Shown here piece by piece: positions 57,101-64,000 of a stretch of DNA of 64,000 bases. The position numbers and the translations under genes are program-made. The notes beneath the pieces are model-generated. The model had not been told where the DNA came from, did not search any database, and saw only the letters and a list, made by a program, of their open reading frames with translations. The first letter of the stretch is position 1, and each line of letters starts with the position of its first letter. The DNA is from Shewanella marinintestina (GTDB lineage Bacteria; Pseudomonadota; Gammaproteobacteria; Enterobacterales; Shewanellaceae): the NCBI RefSeq assembly GCF_023283845.1, contig NZ_JAKILC010000013.1, positions 62,001 to 126,000 on the forward strand, in the 5' to 3' direction.

Positions 57101-60100
57101 TTAATGTCTGATCGAACGCTTTATACAAAGTGAAGCTATAAGCTTGATTGATACTGTCACTTGTTGCGCTCCAAGTTTCACTCAGCTCAATAATAAATAC
57201 TGGCGAATTTATGTCACCAGTGTGGCCAGTAAGCGTTAAACCATCAGCGCTGACTTGGTATTGAATCGGCTCGCCACCAGCAGTTAATTTGGGTTGTGAT
57301 GACACTGCAGCGAACTCAACAGCTGTAACGGCATCGCTTCCCACTAGCACATCAAAGGTACCATTTTTAACAATTTCGTTCCCCAGCAAGTTATTTTCAT
57401 CAAAGGTTAACTGAGTGATATTAGCTAATGCAGGAGAGTTACCATCACTGACTTGCCAGGTTAAGTTACCGTGAGTTATCTCTGTACCATCTAGGTCTGT
57501 TGCAGTAATTTGAGTGATGATATCAACTACGTCGCCAGACAGATGATCTAGTGGCGCAGATTGAGTGAAGGTGGCATTAACGCTTAAGTCGTCACCGACA
57601 TTTATCGCCGACAAGGTGATAGTAAACACCAGAGTCTCTGCACCATCATCGGTTTTAGCCGTTAACGTTTTGCCATTGTTTGAAAGCTCAAACTTAAGTG
57701 CAATCCCCGTGCTGGTTAAGCCTAGATTTGCGAGCTGAAATGGGGTTAACCCGGTGAATCTAATTGAATCGGCAACAAGCGTATCGGACCCGGCTAACAC
57801 GGTAAAAGTTTTTAATGTGTTTTGCGCGGCGGCATCAATATCAACTTCAGTATTTGTGCCTATCACATCAGCCATGCTGCCTGCGGCGCCGTCGGCAACA
57901 GTAAAGGTGGCATTAGCAGTGCCCACGCTACCGTCAACATCAACCACGGTATATACCAACTCCACCTCTTGTAATAAGGAGTTATCGAGATTGTCGGCAA
58001 CACTGAAACTCCAACTACCATTCGATTGAATAGTAATAACCCCTTGCGCAGTGTTAATAACCGCGGCGGCGCCGATAGCTACTGGATAATCAGTACCGTT
58101 ATAGTTAATTGAGGTAACGGTGAGCGGGCCTTCAACCGTGTAGTCATTACCCAGTAATGACCCAACGGCGGAGGTGTCTTCAACAACAGATGCATGATCA
58201 TCAAAAGCAAACACTCTTGAGTCGCGAATATTAAGTACGGCGTAGGTAAGGATCTCTTCTGTCGTGCCATCTGCATCTGTTTGCAGTGCACTGAGACGGA
58301 TATAGCTCAGTACGTTTTGATTATTTAGCTCATCCATTGGTTGAAACAAACTCACATTCAAGTTTGTACCCGATAAGCTCGCAGTCATCACAACTTTGCC
58401 ATCCCCATCACGGGTCAAAATGAATGATTGCCCATCCGCTGCCACACTAATACTTAAGGCTTGCCCTTCAGAGGTCAGTAGCAATAGACGGCTTTGTTCT
58501 GCAGTGATACTTAAGCTAGCGTCCGTAATATCAATCGGCACAACCACGCTAGTACTAGCACTCACATTAAGCACGACTTCGTAAAGCGATGCGATATCTG
58601 GCACTAGCATTGTTGGCATTGCATCTGTTGCGCTATTACCTGCCAAGTCTATTGTGGCGACTTCTAAGCTCCACGATGCTCGACGATTTAGTCCTGCAAC
58701 ATCAATATCATTAAACTGCCAACTGCCGTCTGCAGCAACAATAGCGCTAAAGGTTAACGTATTCACACCATCAGAGAGGTTTAAGACAACGGTCTGGCCT
58801 GCTTCGACTCCGGTGGTTACCCCGCCTAGTGATTTCTGTACACCATAAATAAACAGCGCTGCATCAAAACCATTTGCGCCAGTGTCTATATCAATACTGA
58901 TCTGGGTATCTAAAATCGCGCTATTATCGGCAGAGGCAGGATTACCAGCAAGATCTGAACTGGTCGCCTGCAGGGATAATTGCCCGTCAGCAAATCCCGA
59001 TAGATCAACATTAGGCACTTGCCATGCACCGTTTACCACAACAGCATTAAATGTCATGGTTTTACCATTAATATCGGTAACGGTGATCACCACTGGCCGA
59101 CCATTCTCGATATTAGCCACGGTTCCAGCTAACGTTGCATTGCTGGACTCAGATGCATTAATCAATCCGTTATCATCGACAATTTCAATAGTGATACTGG
59201 CTAAACTATCTTTATCTGCACTGGTAGTAGCACCAACAACATTGCCTGCTACATCCGTTGCGCTGGCTGAAAAGGTTAACGCACCATCGCTAAGACTGGA
59301 TAAATCAGCATCATCAATCTGCCAGCTTGCCCCCACCACCATTGTGGTGAAAGTTAACGTTTTACCATTGATATCAGTGACGATTACCGTAACAGTTTGC
59401 CCAGCCTCAATATCAGTAACCGTCCCCGATAAATCAACAATTCGCATCTCGGCGGCATTTATCACCGCATCGGTTCCGGTATCAACATCTATGGTGATCG
59501 AGGCTAAAATATCGACCGCAATAATATCCGTCGCACTCGCTTGGTTACCCGCTAGATCTTCAACCGATACCGTCGCGGTTACACTACCATCACCAAAGCC
59601 TGTTAAATCAACACCTGATAATTGCCATGCTCCAGCAACAACCACAGTAGTAAAGCTGCGTTCACTCCCTAAGCCGTCACTGAACGTCACCGTTATAGTT
59701 TGGCCATTTTCGATATTACTGACCGTGCCACGCACCATAACAGCTTGCTGTTCAGCGCTATTTATCACCTCATCATTATCAACAAACTCGATGGTGACCG
59801 AGGCTAAAGTATCCTTAACTACGGTATTGGTACTAGTGCCAATATTGCCTTCAAAATCAGAGGTTATCGCCCGCAGCGTTAACTCACCCTCCGCCAATGA
59901 AGACAAATCTAAATCATCTAATAACCAAGTGCCGTTACGGGTAATACTGCTAAAAACGAGGGTTTTACCGTTAATGTCTGTGACAAACACTTCGACAGGA
60001 CGACCATCTTCAACGTTATAAACAAAACCACCAAGCACTGACTGGCCGACTTCAGTTTGGTTGAGCACACCGTCATTATCTATCGCCGCAATCGTTATTG

Positions 60101-63100
60101 CGGCTTGGCTTTCTTTGTAAGCATCACCAGTTGCATTAGCGATATTGCCTGCCGCATCACTAGCGGTAGCACTAAATACCAACGGCCCGTCAGCTAGGCT
60201 AGATAAATCCTTATCTTCTAACTGCCATTTTCCATTAATAACAATCGCCATAAACTGCAATTGCTTACCGGCACTATCGGTAACCCTGATTGATACTCTT
60301 TGGCCGTCTTCAATGTCGGTGACTTCACCAGACATATCAACTCGCAGCATTTCACGGGCGTTAAGTACAGTGTCATTACCCGTATCTACATCTATGGTGA
60401 TTGAAGCTAAAATATCGACTGCGATAACATCTGTGGCAGTGGCTTGGTTACCCGCTAGATCTGCAACCGATACTGTTGCGGTTAAACTGCCATCGGTAAA
60501 ACCAGTTAAATCGGTATTGGTTATAAACCATTTCCCGGCCACTACCACTGTTGTGAAACTGCGGCTAGTCCCAGCTTCATCAGTTAAAATAACGGTAATG
60601 GTTTGGCCGTCTTCAATGTTACTGACCGTGCCACGCACTGTTACGGATTGCTGCTCTTCACTATTAATAACACCGTTATCATCAATAATTTCAACCGTAA
60701 TACTGGCTAGGCTGTCTTTATCAGCACTGGTTGTCGCATCAACCACATTGCCTGCCACATCGGTTGCGCTGGCTGAAAAGGTTAACGCACCATCGCTAAG
60801 ACTCGACAGATCTGCACCTTCAATTTGCCAACCAGAGCCCACGACCATTGTGGTGAAAGTTAACGTTTTACCATTGATATCAGTGACGATTACCGTAACA
60901 GTTTGCCCAGCCTCAATATCAGTAACCGCCCCCGATAAATCAACAATTCGCATCTCGGCGGCATTTATCACCGCATCGGTTCCGGTATCAATATCTATGG
61001 TGAGCGAGGCTAAAATATCGACCGCAATAATATCCATCGCACTCGCTTGGTTACCCGCTAGATCTTCAACCGATACCGTCGCAGTTACACAACCATCAGC
61101 AAAGCCTGTTAAATCAACACCTGATAATTGCCATGCTCCAGCAACAACCACAGTAGTAAAGCTGCGTTCACTCCCTAAGCCGTCACTGAACGTCACCGTT
61201 ATAGTTTGGCCATTTTCGATATTACTGACCGTGCCACGCACCATAACAGCTTGCTGTTCAGCGCTATTTATCACCTCATCATTATCAACAAACTCGATGG
61301 TGACCGAGGCTAAAGTATCCTTAACTACGGTATTGGTACTAGTGCCAATATTGCCTTCAAAATCAGAGGTTATCGCCCGCAGCGTTAACTCACCCTCCGC
61401 CAATGAAGACAAATCTAAACCATCTAATAACCAAGTGCCGTTACGGGTAATACTGCTAAAAACGAGGGTTTTACCGTTAATGTCTGTGACAAACACTTCG
61501 ACAGGACGACCATCTTCAACGTTATAAACAAAACCACCAAGCACTGACTGGCCGACTTCAGTTTGGTTGAGCACACCGTCATTATCTATCGCCGTAATCG
61601 TTATTGCGGCTTGGCTTTCTTTGTAAGCGTCATCGGTGGCACTTGCACTATTACCAGCAACATCACTAGCCGTAGCACTAAACACTAATGGTCCGTCTGC
61701 TAGGCTGGATAAATCCTTATCTTCTAACTGCCACTTGCCACTTGCCACAATCGCACTGAACTGCAATTGTTTGCCCATATTGTCGGTTACAGTAATAGTA
61801 ACCACTTGACCATCTTCAATGTCAGTAACTTCACCCGACATATCGACCCGCAGCATTTCACGGGCGTTAAGTACAGTATCATTGCCAGTATCAACATCAA
61901 TGGTGATTGAGGCTAAGATATCCACCGCGATAGTATCTGTCGCTGTTGCTTGATTGCCCGCAGCATCTGCAACCGATACAGTTGCAGTTAGGCTGCCATC
62001 AGCAAAACCGGTTAAATCAATGTCAGTAAGCTGCCACGCTCCTGCAGACACAAGAGTAGTGAAGCTACGCTCGGTCCCAAGACTATCAGTTAAAACAACG
62101 GTAATAGTCTGACCATCTTCGATATTGCTGACCGTACCTCGCACTGTTACCGATTGCTGCTCTTGGCTATTAACCACCTGATCATTGTCAACTATCTCAA
62201 CGGTGACTGAGGCTAAAGTATCTTTCAGTACAGTATTGATACTGGTGCCAATATTGCCCTCAAAGTCTGAGGTTATGGCCCTAAGGGTTAGTTCACCTTC
62301 CGCTAGTGACGACAGGTCTAATCCATCAAGCAACCAAGTGCCATTGCGGGTGATACTATTAAATACCAAGGTTTTGCCGTTAATGTCGGTAACAAATACT
62401 TCAACTGGGCGACCATCTTCGACATTACGTACAACACCTGCCAACACTGATTGCCCAGCCTCAACTTGATTGAGTACACCATCGTTATCGATCGCGGCGA
62501 TGGTAATTGCTGCTTGACTCTCTTTATAAGCTTCAGCTAAACCATTTGCAGGGTTACCTGCCACATCAATACTATCGGCAGTAAATTGCAACGGACCTTC
62601 TGCTAAGCTAGAAAGGTCTTTATTTTCAAGCTGCCACAAGCCATTTAATACACTTGTGGTAAAGGTGAGCTGCAGTCCATTAATATCAGTTACCGTAATA
62701 GTCACGGTTTGCCCATCTTCGATATTTTTGGCAACACCTTCCATATCGACCCGCTTTATCTCGCGAGCATTAAGTACCGTATCTTGACCCGTATCAACCT
62801 CAATAGAAATCTCAGCTAAGGTATCTTTTATGCTGTTATCGATGCCATTAGTAACATCACCGGGGTAAGTCATTGCGGTAATAATGGCTGTGAGCTCACC
62901 TTCTGCAAAAGTTTGAAAATCAATATCGTTGAGTTGCCACTGCTGATTTAACACCGTCACTTTGTAGCTCTGTGGCTGTCCTAAGCTATCGATAATAGTG
63001 AGTTCTAAAACTTGACCGTCAGCAGCGTTAATCGCACTACCAGATAAACTGACTGTAGGGGCTTCAAATTGATTGATATAACCGTCAATATCAATCAATT

Positions 63101-63569
63101 CAACAGTTAACGTAATCGGAATAAAAGAGTCTTGCTGACTAGAGGAAAAAGGCGTGTCACGTTCGGACGATGGCTTATCGCCCTGAGTATTAAAGCCGGA
63201 ATCTGCAATTACACTGTCATTATCAGATTGCACCACCTGATAAATCAAGTTTAGGCCTTCTTGCTGCTCACTCGAAGACTCACTTTGGTTACGATTTTCC
63301 CGCTGTTCTTGTTCTTGCTGCTCAGCATTATTTTCTATCGTAATTAACTGAGTAACATTCCGGGGGATAATAACTTTTATGCCATCAATAAAGCTATATT
63401 CATTGCCGCTAGCATCGACTTGTATAGCTTCAGTCTTCAGGTTATGGACAGGTATACCCGCTAGCATCTGATGCGGCTGAATCAGAATCCACTGTCCATC
63501 AGCCATTACCGCCCAAGTTGCAGCGTCAAGCTTTACGTAATAAACAATCTCAGCATTTGGAGTCGGCAT
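51162..63569 (-). CDS. Giant repetitive adhesin, presumed type I secretion substrate
   Basis: 4135 residues from the ATG at 63569 (AAAAGGA upstream). The order is as follows. A small N-terminal domain (residues about 1-80, EIVYYVKLDAATWAVMADGQ), perhaps a divergent LapA-like retention module. A Gln/Glu/Ser-rich linker (80-150). About 15 Ig-like units of about 100 residues (150-1660), each with xDGQTxTVxVTD, GxWQLxxxDLSSLxDG and DxAGN. A VCBS-like segment near 1790. About six T1SS-143-like repeats (1920-2700). About nine to ten cadherin/Ig-like repeats (2700-4030, each with VADxP, EDxxIxL, DxDGSE). Last, a hydrophilic tail. No GGxGxD RTX repeats or VWA domain were seen, and no Sec signal. It is the first gene of the secretion operon. 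Likely a cell-surface biofilm or attachment protein. Confidence 0.88.
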   Translation of the reverse strand: MPTPNAEIVYYVKLDAATWAVMADGQWILIQPHQMLAGIPVHNLKTEAIQVDASGNEYSFIDGIKVIIPRNVTQLITIENNAEQQEQEQRENRNQSESSSEQQEGLNLIYQVVQSDNDSVIADSGFNTQGDKPSSERDTPFSSSQQDSFIPITLTVELIDIDGYINQFEAPTVSLSGSAINAADGQVLELTIIDSLGQPQSYKVTVLNQQWQLNDIDFQTFAEGELTAIITAMTYPGDVTNGIDNSIKDTLAEISIEVDTGQDTVLNAREIKRVDMEGVAKNIEDGQTVTITVTDINGLQLTFTTSVLNGLWQLENKDLSSLAEGPLQFTADSIDVAGNPANGLAEAYKESQAAITIAAIDNDGVLNQVEAGQSVLAGVVRNVEDGRPVEVFVTDINGKTLVFNSITRNGTWLLDGLDLSSLAEGELTLRAITSDFEGNIGTSINTVLKDTLASVTVEIVDNDQVVNSQEQQSVTVRGTVSNIEDGQTITVVLTDSLGTERSFTTLVSAGAWQLTDIDLTGFADGSLTATVSVADAAGNQATATDTIAVDILASITIDVDTGNDTVLNAREMLRVDMSGEVTDIEDGQVVTITVTDNMGKQLQFSAIVASGKWQLEDKDLSSLADGPLVFSATASDVAGNSASATDDAYKESQAAITITAIDNDGVLNQTEVGQSVLGGFVYNVEDGRPVEVFVTDINGKTLVFSSITRNGTWLLDGLDLSSLAEGELTLRAITSDFEGNIGTSTNTVVKDTLASVTIEFVDNDEVINSAEQQAVMVRGTVSNIENGQTITVTFSDGLGSERSFTTVVVAGAWQLSGVDLTGFADGCVTATVSVEDLAGNQASAMDIIAVDILASLTIDIDTGTDAVINAAEMRIVDLSGAVTDIEAGQTVTVIVTDINGKTLTFTTMVVGSGWQIEGADLSSLSDGALTFSASATDVAGNVVDATTSADKDSLASITVEIIDDNGVINSEEQQSVTVRGTVSNIEDGQTITVILTDEAGTSRSFTTVVVAGKWFITNTDLTGFTDGSLTATVSVADLAGNQATATDVIAVDILASITIDVDTGNDTVLNAREMLRVDMSGEVTDIEDGQRVSIRVTDSAGKQLQFMAIVINGKWQLEDKDLSSLADGPLVFSATASDAAGNIANATGDAYKESQAAITIAAIDNDGVLNQTEVGQSVLGGFVYNVEDGRPVEVFVTDINGKTLVFSSITRNGTWLLDDLDLSSLAEGELTLRAITSDFEGNIGTSTNTVVKDTLASVTIEFVDNDEVINSAEQQAVMVRGTVSNIENGQTITVTFSDGLGSERSFTTVVVAGAWQLSGVDLTGFGDGSVTATVSVEDLAGNQASATDIIAVDILASITIDVDTGTDAVINAAEMRIVDLSGTVTDIEAGQTVTVIVTDINGKTLTFTTMVVGASWQIDDADLSSLSDGALTFSASATDVAGNVVGATTSADKDSLASITIEIVDDNGLINASESSNATLAGTVANIENGRPVVITVTDINGKTMTFNAVVVNGAWQVPNVDLSGFADGQLSLQATSSDLAGNPASADNSAILDTQISIDIDTGANGFDAALFIYGVQKSLGGVTTGVEAGQTVVLNLSDGVNTLTFSAIVAADGSWQFNDIDVAGLNRRASWSLEVATIDLAGNSATDAMPTMLVPDIASLYEVVLNVSASTSVVVPIDITDASLSITAEQSRLLLLTSEGQALSISVAADGQSFILTRDGDGKVVMTASLSGTNLNVSLFQPMDELNNQNVLSYIRLSALQTDADGTTEEILTYAVLNIRDSRVFAFDDHASVVEDTSAVGSLLGNDYTVEGPLTVTSINYNGTDYPVAIGAAAVINTAQGVITIQSNGSWSFSVADNLDNSLLQEVELVYTVVDVDGSVGTANATFTVADGAAGSMADVIGTNTEVDIDAAAQNTLKTFTVLAGSDTLVADSIRFTGLTPFQLANLGLTSTGIALKFELSNNGKTLTAKTDDGAETLVFTITLSAINVGDDLSVNATFTQSAPLDHLSGDVVDIITQITATDLDGTEITHGNLTWQVSDGNSPALANITQLTFDENNLLGNEIVKNGTFDVLVGSDAVTAVEFAAVSSQPKLTAGGEPIQYQVSADGLTLTGHTGDINSPVFIIELSETWSATSDSINQAYSFTLYKAFDQTLSEDIDFKLLIADFDGDSSLATLTVTVKDANAATINDISLVVSETPSVTAFDNKATGAFNITASKDPIVDISFSVTDGAEVQNAAGVTLTQNGSALYWVVKDDGASIDAVTADGVLVFTMRLPTSIDIGAESVGSVELDFKLVSAIDHLGAADVLDTLNVTVAIRDSDNTLTSAQVTVDIYDGQNTLLPDALQLNINEGNLTTSNPISTSQVLSTISGSDKVTEITLTDGFSFGTVFSGGEKVILNTTANGNGWYTATRETGGETVFQIRFNANGKVEFKQFRTFDHANGNGENSLDLQFEVNAIDADNDKSAAQTITVTVTDDIPESTAKTLEFFEGNNDVYSVQMFSSQQQGADGAKVTGITYKGVAYAVGATIDLFTDANPNVVKYGELVIDENGLATVTTLIFGYDALLYSEDVLLQVTDADGDVVTDTLTLIAKDGVGSITVFNTEFVEDTRTIFGIQASPGDLDESEFILSMVFDVAALQGGILLLDGVEVPKDADGNYILSLANGLLQLDPLTRVAIPNGDLSYQPIEDGSDATASAAFVISVNITGKAPITTTVPITVESVADTPIWDASSEFNYTVNEDADGFSINLNATSKDETNADAQGSETITYVISNISAGLTLTFLGVTVTDGMSISQMQLDNLIATVGENLAGEFNFTVQAKTTESDNNDTAFSTIETVTIAVVPIADKPTLATQNIRSDEDAPIVLSSVVSGALTDTSGSEFLSFEFTLPAGWSIDSPSASFNGTVWTVLASEVNSGTAKLIPAEDVSSANLGDFSITVRSFATETAQDGVNPADGVIHPNPRYSDSQTITITLTGVANDQPMINADPNVWTIDGSTGVISNVVSFNEDQTIALDFTIVSSDDDGSETLDLRITGVPDGVIFVDSSGAQVNLPVVEFINGQPVYGVSAALLASLSLQPVEDFSGLVSLTIFVQSTELDGDTADYELTVNIDIAPVIDANATTLATMSYGFEDQSIPLDFTPNLTADLDGSETVTGLIIPFQGADGFTLTLDGSKVTIPPGGLDVSSLLDSTSPTLQALLNSGRLAALPPQDADGSFSFAVSYQITDTSATGTVVSEYVSTQITVVVDAVVDLTTHLQSEQNRLVSNDGSAISLTGQVLFFDGDIDGSEVLDYLVIIVPSGDGWYVSHPNGAIDDGDGRWIIPINNLTSDSVQEYALDLLAGASIISESATGLEQITVEARVLDRDDAEIISTSFYVQFAKGAGPSEATPVGELQLTIVDAIEDTTIDFSGHLNQVLSADSNDLISFRVLASDLPEGGYFTGADVTAVYDATGENVIEYVFTSASLGSLKLHNISEDYAGELVIPIRIIATDTQSGDTKIDDSQSLAIEITPVADGVSLNVANRVMLEDSPVPLGISLVFDDADASPTTGGSEQILFGDSGNPITITLLDGGSLQDVTGLWSLKAGTTDTWEFTGGNMAALNASLALLEFAPTEHLSGDFRLKFSATSIDTAMINGVNVTDQAAFENTFTIEVTPVTDAANLPAGTQVVQGQEDSLIALSGFDTAGLGLIDLDGSEAIYLTIHGVPSGAVLYYQDGGNLIQLPNDGTDGGSFNGSPTYSWSVTPAQLSGLVMQPPLDFSGDIPLSIQAITQELGTSDFVTTSADILVGVSPVADGVEVITPPDSQYTSVEDEVISIDFNAKIAEFDATEVLSIKVIVSSNDASALVGLEGIKIGSEFVSFSFDAASNSYFAVINAGAQVSQLLLYPGDLAFGTLDVQIELSSIDSALVLGSLQTDKSATEVLNFEVEITPEVDAPVWTQVGDVLANDVNNVALNLGIALQNPAANESGVLTIYGVPAGMTLSAGSERDGTWFVNFEDVATLKVIGANDGDSFNLTLDPTATLGSDTAEGAVETINVTVDITAPSVMVNSFNSTAEMINELRPGHSLEDEMRHEEALGSRVRFEDNPLAQAIKQSMAQSEDGKVTANPTTDHEYANSVNDAISKIEDEMALLSQLP
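59338..61630. repeat. Near-identical tandem duplication inside the adhesin gene
   Basis: The segments 59338-60124 and 60844-61630 (offset 1506 bases, exactly 502 codons or five Ig-like units) are almost identical, with only scattered substitutions, while flanking units of the same type are diverged. This marks a recent in-frame unequal recombination or gene conversion. Confidence 0.85.
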
Positions 63570-63887
63570 CTGAAAATATCCTTTTAACTTCAGTAACCAC
63601 AATAATTACCAACAGTTCAGTAACTAACCTGCAACCTACACAGTATTGACTAAAGACCAGCCTATTTACAAGTGCTGTATTCTACATAAAAGAGCATCAT
63701 TTTTAGCATCAACAGGGATTGTACTAACTAACCCAATATGGAGAACTACGCTTTAGGGGAGTTCGATTTTATTAGCGGTTTATTAGCGGATAAAAACAAA
63801 GGAAGTTTGGGCGGATAATTGATGAAAACCGCGCTTAAATAAGCAGACTTTTTGCGCTAGCTCTTCCTTGAGCTAGGCATTTAAGGT
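63570..63887. promoter_or_regulatory. Control region of the adhesin operon
   Basis: About 320 bases without a gene, holding the promoter for a 17.7-kb operon. ATTAGCGG occurs twice at 63771-63778 and 63782-63789, an 11-base period (one helical turn), which looks like a tandem regulator site about 200 bases before the start codon. A CTAGCTC/GAGCTAG hairpin at 63857-63876 follows the next gene. No clear -10/-35 pair could be chosen. Confidence 0.4.
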
Positions 63888-64000
63888 TTAAAAGTATTTA
63901 ATCCAAGCTTGGCTGCTCTGGTGCTTATATTGACTAAACCACTTGGTAGGAAAATAAAGCAGTACAGCCAAAACCACTGTTACAAGCCACACATAAGCAA
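63888..64000 (-). CDS. C-terminal end of a membrane protein
   Basis: Only the last 37 codons are in the window. They read VWLVTVVLAVLLYFPTKWFS, one membrane helix, then a basic YKHQSSQAWIKYF tail. The helix plus 'PxKWFxxYK' ending recalls heparan-alpha-glucosaminide acetyltransferase-like or DUF1624 membrane proteins, but this is too short to be sure. It is upstream of and in the same direction as the adhesin operon, with 318 bases between. Confidence 0.5.
   Translation of the reverse strand, partial: AYVWLVTVVLAVLLYFPTKWFSQYKHQSSQAWIKYF

Noticed and set aside
58882..61527. Long plus-strand ORFs (about 380 and 460 codons) opposite the adhesin repeats
   Set aside because: They are antisense shadows: the repeated, biased codons of the adhesin keep the opposite frame free of stops. 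The products are low-complexity Ser/Thr/Val strings with no ribosome-binding sites.
58600..62900. Regular repeats that might be read as a CRISPR or satellite array
   Set aside because: The period is about 300 bases, in frame, and encodes Ig-like protein repeats.

Overview
The window is a gene-dense chromosomal segment of a gammaproteobacterium, most likely a Shewanella or a close marine relative. This rests on the hutI / hutC-hutU-hutH arrangement, a DUF3157 protein, an enolase-phosphatase with the unusual DTAGTTTD motif that I recall from shewanellae, a YhgN/YbdG/MogA core set, and a giant LapA/BpfA-style adhesin operon. No rRNA, tRNA, CRISPR array, prophage or intact insertion sequence was found.

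Layout. 1-11.2 kb: the end of ubiC, a GH63 glycosidase, a YhgN-type membrane protein, a ZIP-like metal transporter fused to a permease-like half with a His-rich tail, an NRDE/TANGO2 protein, lipid acyltransferase, LysE exporter, YbdG mechanosensitive channel and small envelope proteins. 11.6-17.0 kb: the histidine utilisation cluster, with hutC-hutU-hutH facing hutI across a palindromic HutC-type operator. 17.05-18.76 kb: an accessory patch holding a palindromic repeat, a 33-residue membrane peptide ORF, an orphan 204-residue protein and a striking run of about ten consecutive short hairpins. 18.8-28.0 kb: MltC-like transglycosylase, a degenerate esterase with TPR-like tail, Sel1 protein, MtnC, a DUF4344 metallopeptidase, two hotdog thioesterases around a small GNAT protein, and an acyl-CoA ligase.

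28.3-35.0 kb: a YtrA-type GntR repressor with one ABC exporter on the minus strand, divergent from an operon of alpha/beta hydrolase, NatAB-like ABC exporter and two small membrane proteins (superinfection-immunity-like and PspB-like). They share an inverted-repeat operator and look like an envelope-stress or antibiotic-response module. 35.1-42.3 kb: GlxA-type regulator, chemoreceptor, MogA, a pair of outer-membrane barrels (one BamA-like), an NlpC/P60 lipoprotein, and an undescribed 48-residue His/acidic small ORF. 42.6-45.7 kb: a three-gene HlyD/ABC/permease efflux operon.

45.8-63.6 kb: one long minus-strand operon encoding a 4135-residue repetitive surface protein followed by its type I secretion ABC protein, adaptor, TolC-like outer-membrane protein and an OmpA-like lipoprotein, mostly with overlapping stop/start codons. 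The adhesin has about 15 Ig-like repeats of about 100 residues (partly a recent 1506-bp tandem duplication), a VCBS-like segment, T1SS-143-like repeats and about nine to ten cadherin/Ig-like repeats, but no visible RTX nonapeptides and no LapD/LapG partners inside the window. The window ends in the 3' end of another membrane protein gene.

The most interesting unexplained signals are the hairpin array at 18378-18707, the small ORFs at 42186, 17381 and 5775, the RTX-less type I adhesin, and the ZIP-permease fusion.
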